A stretch of DNA of 64,000 bases from UBA1181 sp045601045 (GCA_045601045.1 JAZRZA010000019.1:1-64000), one strand, 5' to 3'; positions 1-8,235 are shown, counted from the first letter of the stretch. Program-made: numbers and translations. The notes: generated by a model from the letters alone, not told the origin.

Positions 1-4
1 TGTG

Positions 5-30
5 ATTCGAGCAAAAATTGTAGCTCGAAT
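5..30. repeat. 8-bp inverted repeat downstream of transposase remnant
   Basis: ATTCGAGC and GCTCGAAT form a perfect 8-bp stem around a 10-nt loop. It lies beyond the 3' end of the decayed transposase on the minus strand and has no T-tract of note. It could be a weak transcript end or a leftover of the mobile gene. The flanking 1-103 stretch holds no other gene that I can recognise. Confidence 0.4.
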
Positions 31-103
31 GTTTTCTGTCATAAAAAGAGATGCTCCATATTCAAAAGAATACAAACTTGTTTCTTAAAGAAATCATCAC
101 ATT

Positions 104-532
104 TTATAAAATTTTACTTTGAAAATTCATAAGAATAGATAGGAAAAATTTATGAATTCGATCCCAAGATTCGGTCAGGTCATCTCTGTCGTACTCGCTC
201 GTCCTGGTTACTGCCTTGGAGAATTGCCCATTGGATTCTCCCATGATGAAGATACCGATGATCGGGTCTATGTCCTTCTCCCGCTTGTTCCACTTGTCTC
301 CCCGTTTGATCTGCCTTCTCATCAGTTGGTAGGTGTAGTAGGCGGCTCTGGTCTTAAAATACTTTTGGGCGCTGTTTTGCATTTCAACGAGAACCGTCTC
401 TCCGTTTTCAGTGGTACAGAGAAGATCGAAGCAGACGCCCCGTTCTCCTCGGCTCTCTTTGGGCATCTCTACGTTTTCGTATTTTACACTGGTGATTTTG
501 TCGATCTCTCCCTCCAAAACAAAGTAAAACAT
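104..532 (-). pseudogene. Rpn/PD-(D/E)XK nuclease family transposase, truncated remnant
   Basis: The readable 142 residues match the middle of the PD-(D/E)XK transposase/Rpn recombination-promoting nuclease family, which is abundant in Bacteroidetes. The core shows FD at about 36, an EMQ motif at about 50, then the R-AAYYTYQL helix and the Q-x3-G segment typical of these proteins. Full-length members run near 280-300 residues and start with a conserved segment resembling NPxTDxxFKKLF. That N-terminus is absent here, because the frame begins only 45 bp from the histidine kinase stop. The C-terminus departs from the family pattern after about residue 122 and ends early. I read this as a gene that has lost both ends, probably non-functional. 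A short intact protein is less likely. Confidence 0.7.
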
Positions 533-576
533 TGTAGATAATTGGTAGTCGTTCGAATGGGTTTTGCACGGATGTC

Positions 577-1806
577 CTATTTCCTCAATTTAAGCGTGAA
601 TGTTGTTCCGTGTCCCTCTTTGGATTGAACTTGAATTTCGAATTTGTGGAGGTTGACGATGCGTTGGACAAGAGCCATGCCTATGCCGTGGCCGGAAGTG
701 TTGTTTCTTCCTCGATAGAAGGGAAGAAAGAGATTCTTTTGTTCCGTTGCGCTCATACCCTCTCCATTGTCGGAAAAGGTCACAAACAAGCAGCCTTGGG
801 TGTGAATGACGATGTCGCATGTGTGGTCGTCTGAAAACTTACAATTGTTTTCTATGAGATTCCTGATGGCGAGAGCTAAAAGGTAACGGTTGGCAGTGAT
901 GAATATCTCTTCGTTGATTTCTGGGGCCTCCTTAAACGAAATGTTGATGTGATATTCGGGTTTTGCCCGAAGTAGTTCTTCCATGATATCCATTAGAAGT
1001 TCGTCGATGCGGATCTCCTCCATTTTGATTTGTGATGCGTCATATTCCGCCCTGGCTAAATTTAAAAGTCCGATGATGGTGTCGGACATACGGGTGGCGT
1101 CATTGAGGGCTCTGGTGATGCGGTTTTGGTAGTCGATCGCGGTGCGTTCCTTTTGAAGCGCCAATCCTAGTTCGCCCATAATAGCGGCAAGCGGCGTGCG
1201 GAGTTCGTGGGAGACGTTGCTGGCAAACATTTTCTGGCTGGCAAGCGCACGTTCGATCGGGCGTATGGTAAGAGTAGCCAGGATATACCCGACGACTGTC
1301 ATGAGAATGATAGAGATCAGGAGTATGGTGAGAAGTGTCGATCGCAGCGTTGCCATATTCGCCTCTCCATATCCGTCGTGGGCGGCGGCTGTGACAATAA
1401 GATTCCCTTGGTATAAGATTCCGATGGCTTGATATCCTTTCCCTACGGGAATGTCTATTTCCCCTTGTTGGTATATGGCGTTGATCATCTCTTGGGACTC
1501 TTTTACGATGTCATGCTCGGCCGCATCATGGTAGAGCATCTGAAAATCCTTGGTATAGAGTGCCACCTCCACCTCGTTGATGAATTGTGTGTTGTTGAGG
1601 TAAATGTGTTGCATGGTGGAGGCGTCAACTTTTTTCTCTAAAAACAGATTGGCCTTTGTGATGGCCTCCGAGCGGAGTGTTCCATGAAAAGAGTCGTGAC
1701 GGGCCTGCTCGCTAACCACATAGATGATGATTAAAGAAGTTATGAGTACAACAGACATGAAGAGTGTGTACTTGATTGTGAGGAAAAGTCTATTGTTCTT
1801 CATCAT
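577..1806 (-). CDS. Sensor histidine kinase of two-component system
   Basis: This is a membrane-bound histidine kinase of 409 residues. TM1 spans about 13-31 and TM2 about 157-178, enclosing a periplasmic sensor region of about 125 residues with no domain I recognise. The phosphoacceptor is His200 in the H-box SHELRTPL. The ATP-binding domain follows with an N-box (NLIENN), G1 (DNGEGM), F-box (FLPFYRG) and G2 (GHGIGMALV). Only a few residues separate TM2 from the H-box region, so the HAMP segment is short. The gene overlaps the response regulator by 17 nt, which implies translational coupling. The two lie divergent from mgtA, so an extracytoplasmic cation signal like that of PhoQ is a reasonable guess. 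The sequence itself does not prove the ligand. The start could be either of two adjacent ATGs. Confidence 0.93.
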   Translation of the reverse strand: MMKNNRLFLTIKYTLFMSVVLITSLIIIYVVSEQARHDSFHGTLRSEAITKANLFLEKKVDASTMQHIYLNNTQFINEVEVALYTKDFQMLYHDAAEHDIVKESQEMINAIYQQGEIDIPVGKGYQAIGILYQGNLIVTAAAHDGYGEANMATLRSTLLTILLISIILMTVVGYILATLTIRPIERALASQKMFASNVSHELRTPLAAIMGELGLALQKERTAIDYQNRITRALNDATRMSDTIIGLLNLARAEYDASQIKMEEIRIDELLMDIMEELLRAKPEYHINISFKEAPEINEEIFITANRYLLALAIRNLIENNCKFSDDHTCDIVIHTQGCLFVTFSDNGEGMSATEQKNLFLPFYRGRNNTSGHGIGMALVQRIVNLHKFEIQVQSKEGHGTTFTLKLRK

Positions 1807-2491
1807 TGCATAGAATGAAACCTATCCCTAATTTGGTTCGTATGAGTTTGGAGGGAAAATCCTTATCGATTTTACGGCGTAAATAGTTGATATAGACATC
1901 GATGAAATTTGTTCCAGTGTCGAAATGGGTGTGCCAAACATTCTCTTGTATCTCAGAACGACTCACGACGCGACCGGCATTTTCCATTAAATACTGCAAA
2001 AGGGTGAACTCTTTGGGGGTGAGATGGATGGTCTCTCCATTGCGTATGCATTTGTGTCGGTCGAGGTCGAGGGATAGGTCCGCGTATTTCAATTCTTTGC
2101 TCTCTTGATTGAGGGTGGAAGATGAAACTCTTCTTAACAGAACGCCGATACGTGCCAAAAGTTCACGGAAATCGAAAGGCTTGGTCATATAGTCATCCGC
2201 TCCAGCGTCGAATCCCTCCAATTTATCGTCGGTGGTGCCCAATGCGGTAAGCATTAACAATGGAATTCCCGCATGCTCGGATCGAATACGTTTGCACAAT
2301 TCAATACCACTCATCCCTGGTAGGATAATGTCGCTGATGACGAGGCAAATTCTCTCTCCTTCGCTCTTCATTAGCCGTAAAGCCATTTCCGCGTCGTATG
2401 CTACTAACACGTGATGTCCAGCCTCTTCTATGCCAGTTTGTAGCAGAGTGGCCAATCGCTGATCGTCTTCTATGATGAGAATGCTATTCAT
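1790..2491 (-). CDS. OmpR-family response regulator
   Basis: A 233-residue OmpR/PhoB-type regulator. The receiver domain (about 1-120) has the acidic pair Glu8-Asp9-Asp10, phosphoacceptor Asp54 (VISDIILPG), Thr82 and Lys104. A winged-helix DNA-binding domain follows (about 135-230) with the usual LTPKEFTLLQYL and the C-terminal RTKLGIGFIL segment. It receives phosphate from the overlapping kinase. OmpR-family dimers bind head-to-tail direct repeats with about one helical turn between half-sites. The CTAAT array in the divergent intergenic region has exactly that geometry and is the obvious candidate target. A TAACTTTA element 4 nt before the start codon may be its own promoter, which would make the mRNA nearly leaderless, but this is weak. 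Confidence 0.94.
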   Translation of the reverse strand: MNSILIIEDDQRLATLLQTGIEEAGHHVLVAYDAEMALRLMKSEGERICLVISDIILPGMSGIELCKRIRSEHAGIPLLMLTALGTTDDKLEGFDAGADDYMTKPFDFRELLARIGVLLRRVSSSTLNQESKELKYADLSLDLDRHKCIRNGETIHLTPKEFTLLQYLMENAGRVVSRSEIQENVWHTHFDTGTNFIDVYINYLRRKIDKDFPSKLIRTKLGIGFILCNDEEQ

Positions 2492-2557
2492 AGTGTAAAG
2501 TTACGGACTTTCATTTGAAATAAGGTAGCCTCTCTTATTAGAATCTCATTAAAATGG

Positions 2558-2601
2558 TCCTAATGCTATTCTAATTCCGTTCTAATGGCTCTCTAACGGT
2601 G
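2558..2601 (+). promoter_or_regulatory. Four 11-bp direct repeats, probable response-regulator operator
   Basis: The pentamer CTAAT (CTAAC in the last copy) begins at 2560, 2571, 2582 and 2593, so the period is exactly 11 bp in four successive units. The unit reads roughly TTCTAATnnnn. Direct repeats spaced by one helical turn are the classic binding pattern of OmpR-family dimers in tandem. The array ends about 19 bp before the -7 element of the ATPase gene, so bound regulator would cover the -33 region, a position that suits activation. Binding by the adjacent regulator is an inference. Confidence 0.7.
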
Positions 2602-2619
2602 TTTGGAAATGGTGCTCTA

Positions 2620-2627
2620 TACTTTTG
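2620..2627 (+). promoter_or_regulatory. Promoter -7 element of mgtA
   Basis: TACTTTTG followed by C fits the Bacteroidetes -7 consensus TAnnTTTG. No TTTG sits at the usual 18-21 bp upstream; the only one is 14 bp away. A missing -33 box is what one expects of an activator-dependent promoter, and the direct-repeat array occupies that spot. Transcription would start near 2634, after the TTG/ATG codons at 2603-2611, which argues for the start at 2687. Confidence 0.6.
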
Positions 2628-2686
2628 CGGTCGATTTATTGAACCGATTGTTTAACGTATTTATTAGAGAGAAAAGGAGAATTGCT

Positions 2687-5365
2687 ATGTGGAGGAAACT
2701 TTTCAAAAAGAGGGGATCGGAACGAAGTGTGTACAACAGTGAGTATGCCCGCTTCGCATCCCGTCAGCCATTGGAAAATGTTTATGACGCACTCTCTTCC
2801 TACCCTAAGGGATTAGGAGAGCACGAGGTGGAAAAACGACGTAGAAGATATGGGGGAAACTTGGTGGTTCACGAAGAGCGGACGAATCCCGTGAAGTTGT
2901 TGGTACAGGCGTTTATCAATCCGTTTATAGGTGTGCTAACCGCCTTGGTCATCATCTCCTTTGTGTTGGATGTCGCTTTGGCGGAACCTGGCGAACAGGA
3001 TTGGACAACCATTATCATTATCAGTACGATGGTGGTCTTTTCCGCTATCTTGCGTTTCGTTCAGGAGCTCAAGGCTGGTCGTTCGAGCGATGCGTTGTTG
3101 AAAATGGTAAAGAATACCTGCTATGTTGAGCGGATCAATCAGGGTAGCGGAGAGATTCTCGTTGAGGAGTTGGTGCCTGGCGATGTGGTGTTGATGAGTG
3201 CGGGAGATATGATCCCCGCTGATATGCGTATTGTGGAGACGAAGGATTTTTTCGTGAGTCAGTCTTCGTTGACGGGCGAGAGTGATAGTATAGAAAAGAC
3301 GCCACTTTGTAATGCCGATGAGGGAAGTGTCGTGGATCTTGATAATTTGGCTTTCATGGGTTCTACGGTCATCAGCGGCACGGCTCGCGGTATTGTTTAT
3401 GCCACAGGAAACCAAACCTATCTTGGCAGTATAGCGAAAAGTATCGCGGGACATCGGGCGGAGACGGCCTTTGATAAAGGCATTACGAAAGTTTCGCTCT
3501 TGCTTATTCGTTTTATGGTTATCATGGTACCTTTCGTCTTTATGGTGAATGGATTTACCAAAGGCGATTGGTTGGAGGCTTTCATTTTCGCTGTCAGCGT
3601 AGCCGTAGGTCTTACACCGGAAATGTTGCCTATGATTGTGACGGCCAACCTGGCCAAGGGTGCGGTGAGAATGTCGAAGAAGAAGGTGATTGTAAAGGAT
3701 CTTAACGCGATTCAGAATTTTGGCGCGATGAATATCCTTTGTACCGATAAAACTGGTACGCTGACGCGTGACAAGGTGGAGTTGGTGAAGTATATCAATG
3801 CGGACGGCACGGAAGATAAGTCTCGCAGAATCTTGCGTCACGCCTTCTTCAACAGCTTCTTCTCCACGGGTTTGAAGAATTTGATGGACAAAGCGATTGT
3901 GGAGCATGTGAACGAAAAGGGGAAGCCTTTGGATGTGGTGACGGAGGATTACAAGAAAATTGATGAGATCCCATTCGATTTCAACCGTCGTAGGATGTCT
4001 GTGGTTCTTGAAGGGAAAGATGGCAAGCGTCAGATCATTACCAAGGGAGCGGTAGAGGAGATGATCAGTGTCTGTTCTCACTGTGAATTGAATGGACAAG
4101 TCATTCCAATGACTGGCAATATGCATACCAATGCGATGAATATTGTCCACAAAATGAATAATCAAGGCATGCGTGTGTTGGCCGTCGCTCATAAATCGTA
4201 TCTTGATAAAGCGGGCGTGTTTGAGGTGGAGGATGAACGGGATATGGTCCTTATCGGTTATCTCGCCTTCTTGGATCCTCCTAAAGAATCTGCGACGGAG
4301 GCCATTCATCAACTGCACGAGGCCGGCATCGAGGTGAAGGTGTTGAGCGGAGACAATGATGCGGTCGTGAGTACCATTGCGGAACAAGTGGGTGTCTTGG
4401 ATGGTTCAAAGCGTCAGAAGCGGGAGCGGTTGTGTGTTACGGGTGTTGTGTTCGAAGCCATGACGGATGCGGAAAAGCGCAATACGGTAAAGGAGTGTCA
4501 AGTATTCGCGAAACTCACCCCACACCAGAAAACGGAAATCATCGCACTCTTGCAAGAACAGGGAAATACTGTGGGATTCTTGGGAGATGGCATCAATGAT
4601 GCCGCCGCGCTCCGTCAGTCAGATATTGGTATATCTGTGGATTCCGCTGTGGACATCGCAAAGGAGAGCGCTGATATCATTCTTTTGGAGAAAGACCTTA
4701 TGGTACTTGAACAGGGCGTGTTGGCGGGACGTGAAACGTTTGGCAACATCATTAAGTATGTGAAGATGACAGCTTCCAGCAATTTCGGAAATATGTTCTC
4801 GGTGCTTGCCGCATCCGCGTTCCTTCCTTTCTTGCCTATGTTGTCTATCCATTTACTTGTCCAAAACTTGTTGTATGATATTTCCCAAATAGCGATTCCT
4901 TTCGACAAAATGGACAAGGACTTTTTGCTCAAACCTCGTCGTTGGGATAGTTCGGATTTGTCTCGGTTTATGATCTTTATTGGCCCTATATCAAGCGTAT
5001 TCGACATTACTACTTATCTTTTGATGTGGTATGTGTTTGGATGTCAGAGCCCAGAATCCCAAACCCTTTTCCAAAGCGGATGGTTCGTGGAGGGTCTTCT
5101 CTCGCAAACGCTCATCGTGCATATGATCCGTACCCGTCGCATTCCATTCTTCCAGAGCAACGCCGCTTGGCCGCTTATGTTGATGACATTAACCATTATG
5201 GCGATAGGAATAGCGATTCCTTTCACATCGTTTGGTAGTTACATCGGACTTATGCCGTTGCCGTTGGATTACTTCCCTTGGCTGGCAGCCACATTGTTAT
5301 GTTACTGTGTACTCACGCAGTTAATTAAGCAGTGGTATATCCGTAGATTTGGTAAATGGTTGTAA
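2687..5365 (+). CDS. mgtA: Magnesium-translocating P-type ATPase (MgtA-like)
   Basis: An inner-membrane P-type ATPase that would import Mg2+ at the expense of ATP. From the chosen ATG it has 892 residues, close to the roughly 900 of enteric MgtA. Visible motifs in order are the actuator loop SLTGES, the phosphorylation site CTDKTGTLTRDK, the MgtA-typical PFDFNRRRMSVV, the hinge GDGINDAAALRQSDIGIS, and the AVDIAKESADIILLEKDL stretch shared by MgtA/MgtB. Membrane segments flank these in P-type order. The frame stays open upstream to a TTG at 2603, but that lies before the likely transcription start. The ATG at 2687 follows AAGGAG and is preferred. The porin gene starts 13 bp after the stop, suggesting one operon controlled by the divergent two-component system. 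Confidence 0.93.
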   Translation: MWRKLFKKRGSERSVYNSEYARFASRQPLENVYDALSSYPKGLGEHEVEKRRRRYGGNLVVHEERTNPVKLLVQAFINPFIGVLTALVIISFVLDVALAEPGEQDWTTIIIISTMVVFSAILRFVQELKAGRSSDALLKMVKNTCYVERINQGSGEILVEELVPGDVVLMSAGDMIPADMRIVETKDFFVSQSSLTGESDSIEKTPLCNADEGSVVDLDNLAFMGSTVISGTARGIVYATGNQTYLGSIAKSIAGHRAETAFDKGITKVSLLLIRFMVIMVPFVFMVNGFTKGDWLEAFIFAVSVAVGLTPEMLPMIVTANLAKGAVRMSKKKVIVKDLNAIQNFGAMNILCTDKTGTLTRDKVELVKYINADGTEDKSRRILRHAFFNSFFSTGLKNLMDKAIVEHVNEKGKPLDVVTEDYKKIDEIPFDFNRRRMSVVLEGKDGKRQIITKGAVEEMISVCSHCELNGQVIPMTGNMHTNAMNIVHKMNNQGMRVLAVAHKSYLDKAGVFEVEDERDMVLIGYLAFLDPPKESATEAIHQLHEAGIEVKVLSGDNDAVVSTIAEQVGVLDGSKRQKRERLCVTGVVFEAMTDAEKRNTVKECQVFAKLTPHQKTEIIALLQEQGNTVGFLGDGINDAAALRQSDIGISVDSAVDIAKESADIILLEKDLMVLEQGVLAGRETFGNIIKYVKMTASSNFGNMFSVLAASAFLPFLPMLSIHLLVQNLLYDISQIAIPFDKMDKDFLLKPRRWDSSDLSRFMIFIGPISSVFDITTYLLMWYVFGCQSPESQTLFQSGWFVEGLLSQTLIVHMIRTRRIPFFQSNAAWPLMLMTLTIMAIGIAIPFTSFGSYIGLMPLPLDYFPWLAATLLCYCVLTQLIKQWYIRRFGKWL

Positions 5366-5378
5366 AGTAAGATGGGAA

Positions 5379-6416
5379 ATGACATTAAGGAATCTTTTTG
5401 TGGGGGTCGCTTTGATGATGGGCGGCCTCCCCCTCCAAGCGCAACGTTTGGGTGTGGAATATGTCTCGGAGTGGCAAACGAATTTAAAGAAATGCAACTG
5501 GGTGAATATGTTGTATCTTCATGGCGAGTTGCCCTTGAACAATGCCGTCTCGGTTGAGTTGGCTTCTATTAGCGTCGCAAAGACAAGAAAGGCGCGCTTG
5601 ATAGAAGATCTACAGGTGTTCTCGAATGTCGAGGAGGATAACCTTCCGTTCGCGCTTGCTGTTGGCGGTGTGAATTGGACGATAAATGAGCGCCACGCTC
5701 TCTTTTGCGGCATCCGAAATATGAACGAAGATTATTTTGTGAGTGAGACGACCTCTTTTTTCACCAATAGTTCGTGTGGCGTCTATCCTACGATAAGCGC
5801 CAACTATCCCATAGCGAATTACCCATTGGCATCTGTGGGGGTGCACTATCGTTACGAAAGAGAATGTGTGGGAGTTCAAGCCTCTCTCTACAACGGGTGT
5901 GGTTACAATCGGTTTGTTGGAAGGAACAACGTGTTTCGTTTTTGTCCGAAAAGCGATGGTCTTTTTGGTCTTGCCGAAGTGGCCTGTCATGGTAAGAGAA
6001 ATAATTCGTTTTTAGGCGTGTGCGGTCGTTATGGCTTTGATGACGATATGGAGGGGAGAGGATTGCGCACGACTATTTGGACCTACTCGGAATGGGATGT
6101 CACTGACCATTGGACGATTCTTGCAGGTTACTCGCATGCTTTTGGACACATACGTGAATGTTCCGACTTTGTTGGTGTGGGTAGTAAATATTCCTGGGAA
6201 AGATGTGAATGCGGACTCTTCACAGATTATGCGCGCTTTTCTGTTGCGGGAGAATGGGCTACAGAGTTGACAGGTAAATTTCAAGTGAATTCTCTCCTTT
6301 ATGTTCAAGCCGCCATACATGTTATCATCTCGTCATCTCTCGGCCGCCAAAGGGGGGATTCTTCGTCTGAAGAGAGAGCCTGTGCGGGAACTCTCCGTCT
6401 TGGCTTGGTGATTTGA
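5379..6416 (+). CDS. Probable outer-membrane porin in operon with mgtA
   Basis: This 345-residue protein has a signal peptide (hydrophobic FVGVALMMGGLPLQ, likely cleaved after QAQ) followed by alternating amphipathic strands rich in aromatic residues, as expected of an outer-membrane beta-barrel. Segments such as ASVGVHYRYERECVGVQASLYNGCG and repeated GYS/WTYSEWD strands resemble OprB-like or related porins. I cannot assign the family firmly. The start at 5379 was chosen because it gives a clean signal peptide; an earlier in-frame ATG inside the ATPase end adds ten charged residues. Cysteines are unusually frequent for an outer-membrane protein. Its place directly behind mgtA suggests that it lets Mg2+ or another nutrient across the outer membrane under the same control. 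Confidence 0.7.
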   Translation: MTLRNLFVGVALMMGGLPLQAQRLGVEYVSEWQTNLKKCNWVNMLYLHGELPLNNAVSVELASISVAKTRKARLIEDLQVFSNVEEDNLPFALAVGGVNWTINERHALFCGIRNMNEDYFVSETTSFFTNSSCGVYPTISANYPIANYPLASVGVHYRYERECVGVQASLYNGCGYNRFVGRNNVFRFCPKSDGLFGLAEVACHGKRNNSFLGVCGRYGFDDDMEGRGLRTTIWTYSEWDVTDHWTILAGYSHAFGHIRECSDFVGVGSKYSWERCECGLFTDYARFSVAGEWATELTGKFQVNSLLYVQAAIHVIISSSLGRQRGDSSSEERACAGTLRLGLVI

Positions 6417-6441
6417 GGCAAGGAACTATTGGATAATAGAG

Positions 6442-6467
6442 AAGGGCATCCCGAAAGAGATGCCCTT
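6442..6467. terminator. Bidirectional terminator between porin and pyrI
   Basis: AAGGGCATC and GATGCCCTT make a 9-bp stem around an 8-nt loop. AATAATA before and TTATTATT after extend it on both sides. It lies between two converging genes and can serve both. Confidence 0.75.
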
Positions 6468-6509
6468 TATTATTGGTGCGAATCTTAAGATCCAGTTGAT
6501 TCCTTAAAA

Positions 6510-6977
6510 TCACAACACTTCCAACTCCTCCAACTTCGCGAATCGTTCGCAGTAGTAGCATTGCAACAATGATTTGCTCTTCTCGATGATTCTGAATTTG
6601 GATGCCATAGGCTCATTGTTGGTGATGCACTTCGGGTTGCGGCATTTAACGATGCCGATTAGCTCCTCAGGCAATTGCAACACCATCTTCTCGCTCACCT
6701 CGTAATCCTTGATGATGTTGATCTTGGCTGTGGGAGCGGCGACGGCGATTTTGTTCACCTCCGCTTGGGTGAAGTATTTGTCGGCCACCTTGATGATCGC
6801 CTTCTTGCCCAAACGTTTGCTCTCCAAGTTGTAGCCGAAGGTCACTTGGTTGTTGATGTGCTCCAATCCGAGGATGGATATTACCTTGAACAACTTCTCG
6901 GAAGGTATGTGGTCGATGACTGTTCCGTTCTTGAGGGCAGCCACCTTCAATTCTTTTGTTCCTTTTTCCATGCTCAT
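6510..6977 (-). CDS. pyrI: Aspartate carbamoyltransferase regulatory chain
   Basis: The regulatory subunit of ATCase, which binds CTP/ATP and controls the catalytic trimer in pyrimidine synthesis. The 155 residues show the N-terminal allosteric domain (from about VAALKNGTVIDHIP to TFGYNLES) and a C-terminal zinc domain with four cysteines arranged C-x4-C (CRNPKC) and C-x2-C (CYYC). Length is normal for PyrI (about 150). A second in-frame ATG two codons in could also be used. The gene starts 6 bp after the pyrB stop, so the two are co-transcribed in the order pyrB-pyrI, as in enteric bacteria. Confidence 0.97.
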   Translation of the reverse strand: MSMEKGTKELKVAALKNGTVIDHIPSEKLFKVISILGLEHINNQVTFGYNLESKRLGKKAIIKVADKYFTQAEVNKIAVAAPTAKINIIKDYEVSEKMVLQLPEELIGIVKCRNPKCITNNEPMASKFRIIEKSKSLLQCYYCERFAKLEELEVL

Positions 6978-6983
6978 GTCGTA

Positions 6984-7892
6984 TTAAAGGCCTAACAAAT
7001 CACAGATGACCGCTTGACGGGCGAATACGCCGTTGCGGGCCTGCTCGAAATAGTATGCTTTCTCGTTGTTGTCGACGTCTTGGTCGATCTCGTTCACCCT
7101 TGGGAGCGGGTGGAGGATACGCATGGTTGGCTTGGTGTTGTCCAACATCTTGTTGCGAAGTGTGTAAACGTCCTTCACACGCTCATATTCGAAGAGGTCG
7201 GTGAAACGCTCCTTTTGTACACGGGTCATATAGAGGATGTCGCAATCCGCGATGTTCGCCTCGCTGAGTTCGCTGTGCTCCTCGAATTTGATGTTGTGCT
7301 CCTTGCAGAAGATCTTGTACTCGTCTGGCATCTTCAACTCATCGGGCGCGATGAAGGAGAAGGTTGGGTTGAAATGGTACATCGCCATGATTAGGGAGTG
7401 GACGGTGCGGCCATATTTCAAATCACCCACCATACAGATCTTCAAGTTCTCCAACTTGCCTTGCGTCTTCTTGATGGAGTAGAGGTCAAGCATGGTCTGG
7501 GTAGGGTGTTGGTTGGCACCGTCGCCCGCATTCACTACTGGAACGCTTGAAACCTCGGAAGCGTAGCGTGCAGCACCCTCGATCGGGTTACGCATCACGA
7601 TGAGGTCCGCATAGTTGCTGACCATCTTGATGGTGTCCTTCAAGGTCTCACCCTTGGTACCACTGGTGGTTGATTTGTCCGCAAAGCCGATGACACGGCC
7701 ACCCAAGCGGTTCACTGCCGTCTCGAAACTCAATCTGGTACGTGTGGAAGGCTCGAAGAATAGGGTAGCGACTACCTTTCCGTCGAGGATCTTTTGGTTC
7801 GGATTCTTCTCGAATTCTGCCGCCTTCTCCAGAATCTGGAGAATCTTCTCCTTCGAATAATCCGTAATGGATACTAAACTTTTGTTTGCCAT
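6984..7892 (-). CDS. pyrB: Aspartate carbamoyltransferase catalytic chain
   Basis: The catalytic subunit joins carbamoyl phosphate and aspartate, the committed step of UMP synthesis. From the chosen ATG it is 302 residues, close to E. coli PyrB (311). The carbamoyl-phosphate motif FEPSTRTRLSFE, the KGETLKDT segment with the mobile-loop lysine, AGDGANQHPTQ and HPLPRVNEI are all present. The start MANKSLVS matches family N-termini. An upstream in-frame start would place translation inside the leader hairpin and is rejected. Expression is probably set by the leader hairpin described separately. Confidence 0.97.
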   Translation of the reverse strand: MANKSLVSITDYSKEKILQILEKAAEFEKNPNQKILDGKVVATLFFEPSTRTRLSFETAVNRLGGRVIGFADKSTTSGTKGETLKDTIKMVSNYADLIVMRNPIEGAARYASEVSSVPVVNAGDGANQHPTQTMLDLYSIKKTQGKLENLKICMVGDLKYGRTVHSLIMAMYHFNPTFSFIAPDELKMPDEYKIFCKEHNIKFEEHSELSEANIADCDILYMTRVQKERFTDLFEYERVKDVYTLRNKMLDNTKPTMRILHPLPRVNEIDQDVDNNEKAYYFEQARNGVFARQAVICDLLGL

Positions 7893-7908
7893 AGCATTTA
7901 TGTTTTTC

Positions 7909-7945
7909 AAAAAAAAACCAATGCGAGCCAAATCGCATTGGTTTT
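7909..7945 (-). terminator. Terminator-like hairpin in the pyrBI leader (attenuator)
   Basis: On the minus strand a perfect 13-bp stem (AAAACCAATGCGA / TCGCATTGGTTTT, 6-nt loop) is followed directly by nine T, the form of an intrinsic terminator. No gene lies upstream on this strand. The hairpin sits between the pyrBI promoter and the pyrB start, 17 bp before the ATG. It must therefore act on pyrBI itself. This parallels UTP-sensitive attenuation of enteric pyrBI, though the sequences are unrelated. I see no PyrR-box that I could name. Confidence 0.82.
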
Positions 7946-8001
7946 CCTTATTGTTTTCTATGATCGTTTTGTTATTCCCATATCATTAGGTTTTCACTCC
8001 G

Positions 8002-8009
8002 CAAATTTA
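8002..8009 (-). promoter_or_regulatory. pyrBI promoter -7 element
   Basis: On the minus strand TAAATTTG plus C is a perfect TAnnTTTGC match. A clear TTTG at -33 is missing. Transcription would start near 7996, giving a leader of about 100 nt that holds the attenuator hairpin. A five-codon frame (ATG ATA TGG GAA TAA) lies early in this leader and could be a tiny leader peptide, which is speculative. Confidence 0.65.
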
Positions 8010-8103
8010 GTGCAAAAATTCGTAAATATGTAAAAAAAATTAATGAAGAATTAATCGTTCTGACATTGGAAAACATCAAAAAATGTCGCTGGATTTGCTT
8101 GCT

Positions 8104-8133
8104 TTTGAAAATTAATTTCTATCTTTACATTTG
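8104..8133 (+). promoter_or_regulatory. Promoter of the giant surface-protein gene
   Basis: TTTG, 18 bp, TACATTTG matches the Bacteroidetes sigma factor pattern. It points right, away from pyrB, and gives an untranslated leader of about 95 nt. The rest of 7946-8235 contains only this, the pyrBI promoter and A/T-rich sequence. Confidence 0.75.
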
Positions 8134-8235
8134 CGAAGTTTCTAAACCTATGATTGTGCTTGATTATTAAGCATTTAAGATTGGAGCGGAACTGCAAATG
8201 AATTTGAAACAAAGTAAAGAAAAGAATTTTATTAT

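Noticed and set aside
2603..2686. TTG/ATG start 28/26 codons upstream for mgtA
   Set aside because: It precedes the likely transcription start, and the ATG at 2687 has a ribosome-binding-like AAGGAG.
2936..4387. Long open frame antisense to the ATPase gene (483 codons)
   Set aside because: It mirrors mgtA codon by codon, is rich in His/Arg and has no recognisable domain; a by-product of codon bias.
7648..7923. Leader peptide reading through the pyrBI attenuator (starts MRFGSHWFFFEK)
   Set aside because: Its ATG lies inside the hairpin arm and the frame runs far into pyrB, so it does not behave like a leader peptide, although the U-run would encode FFF.
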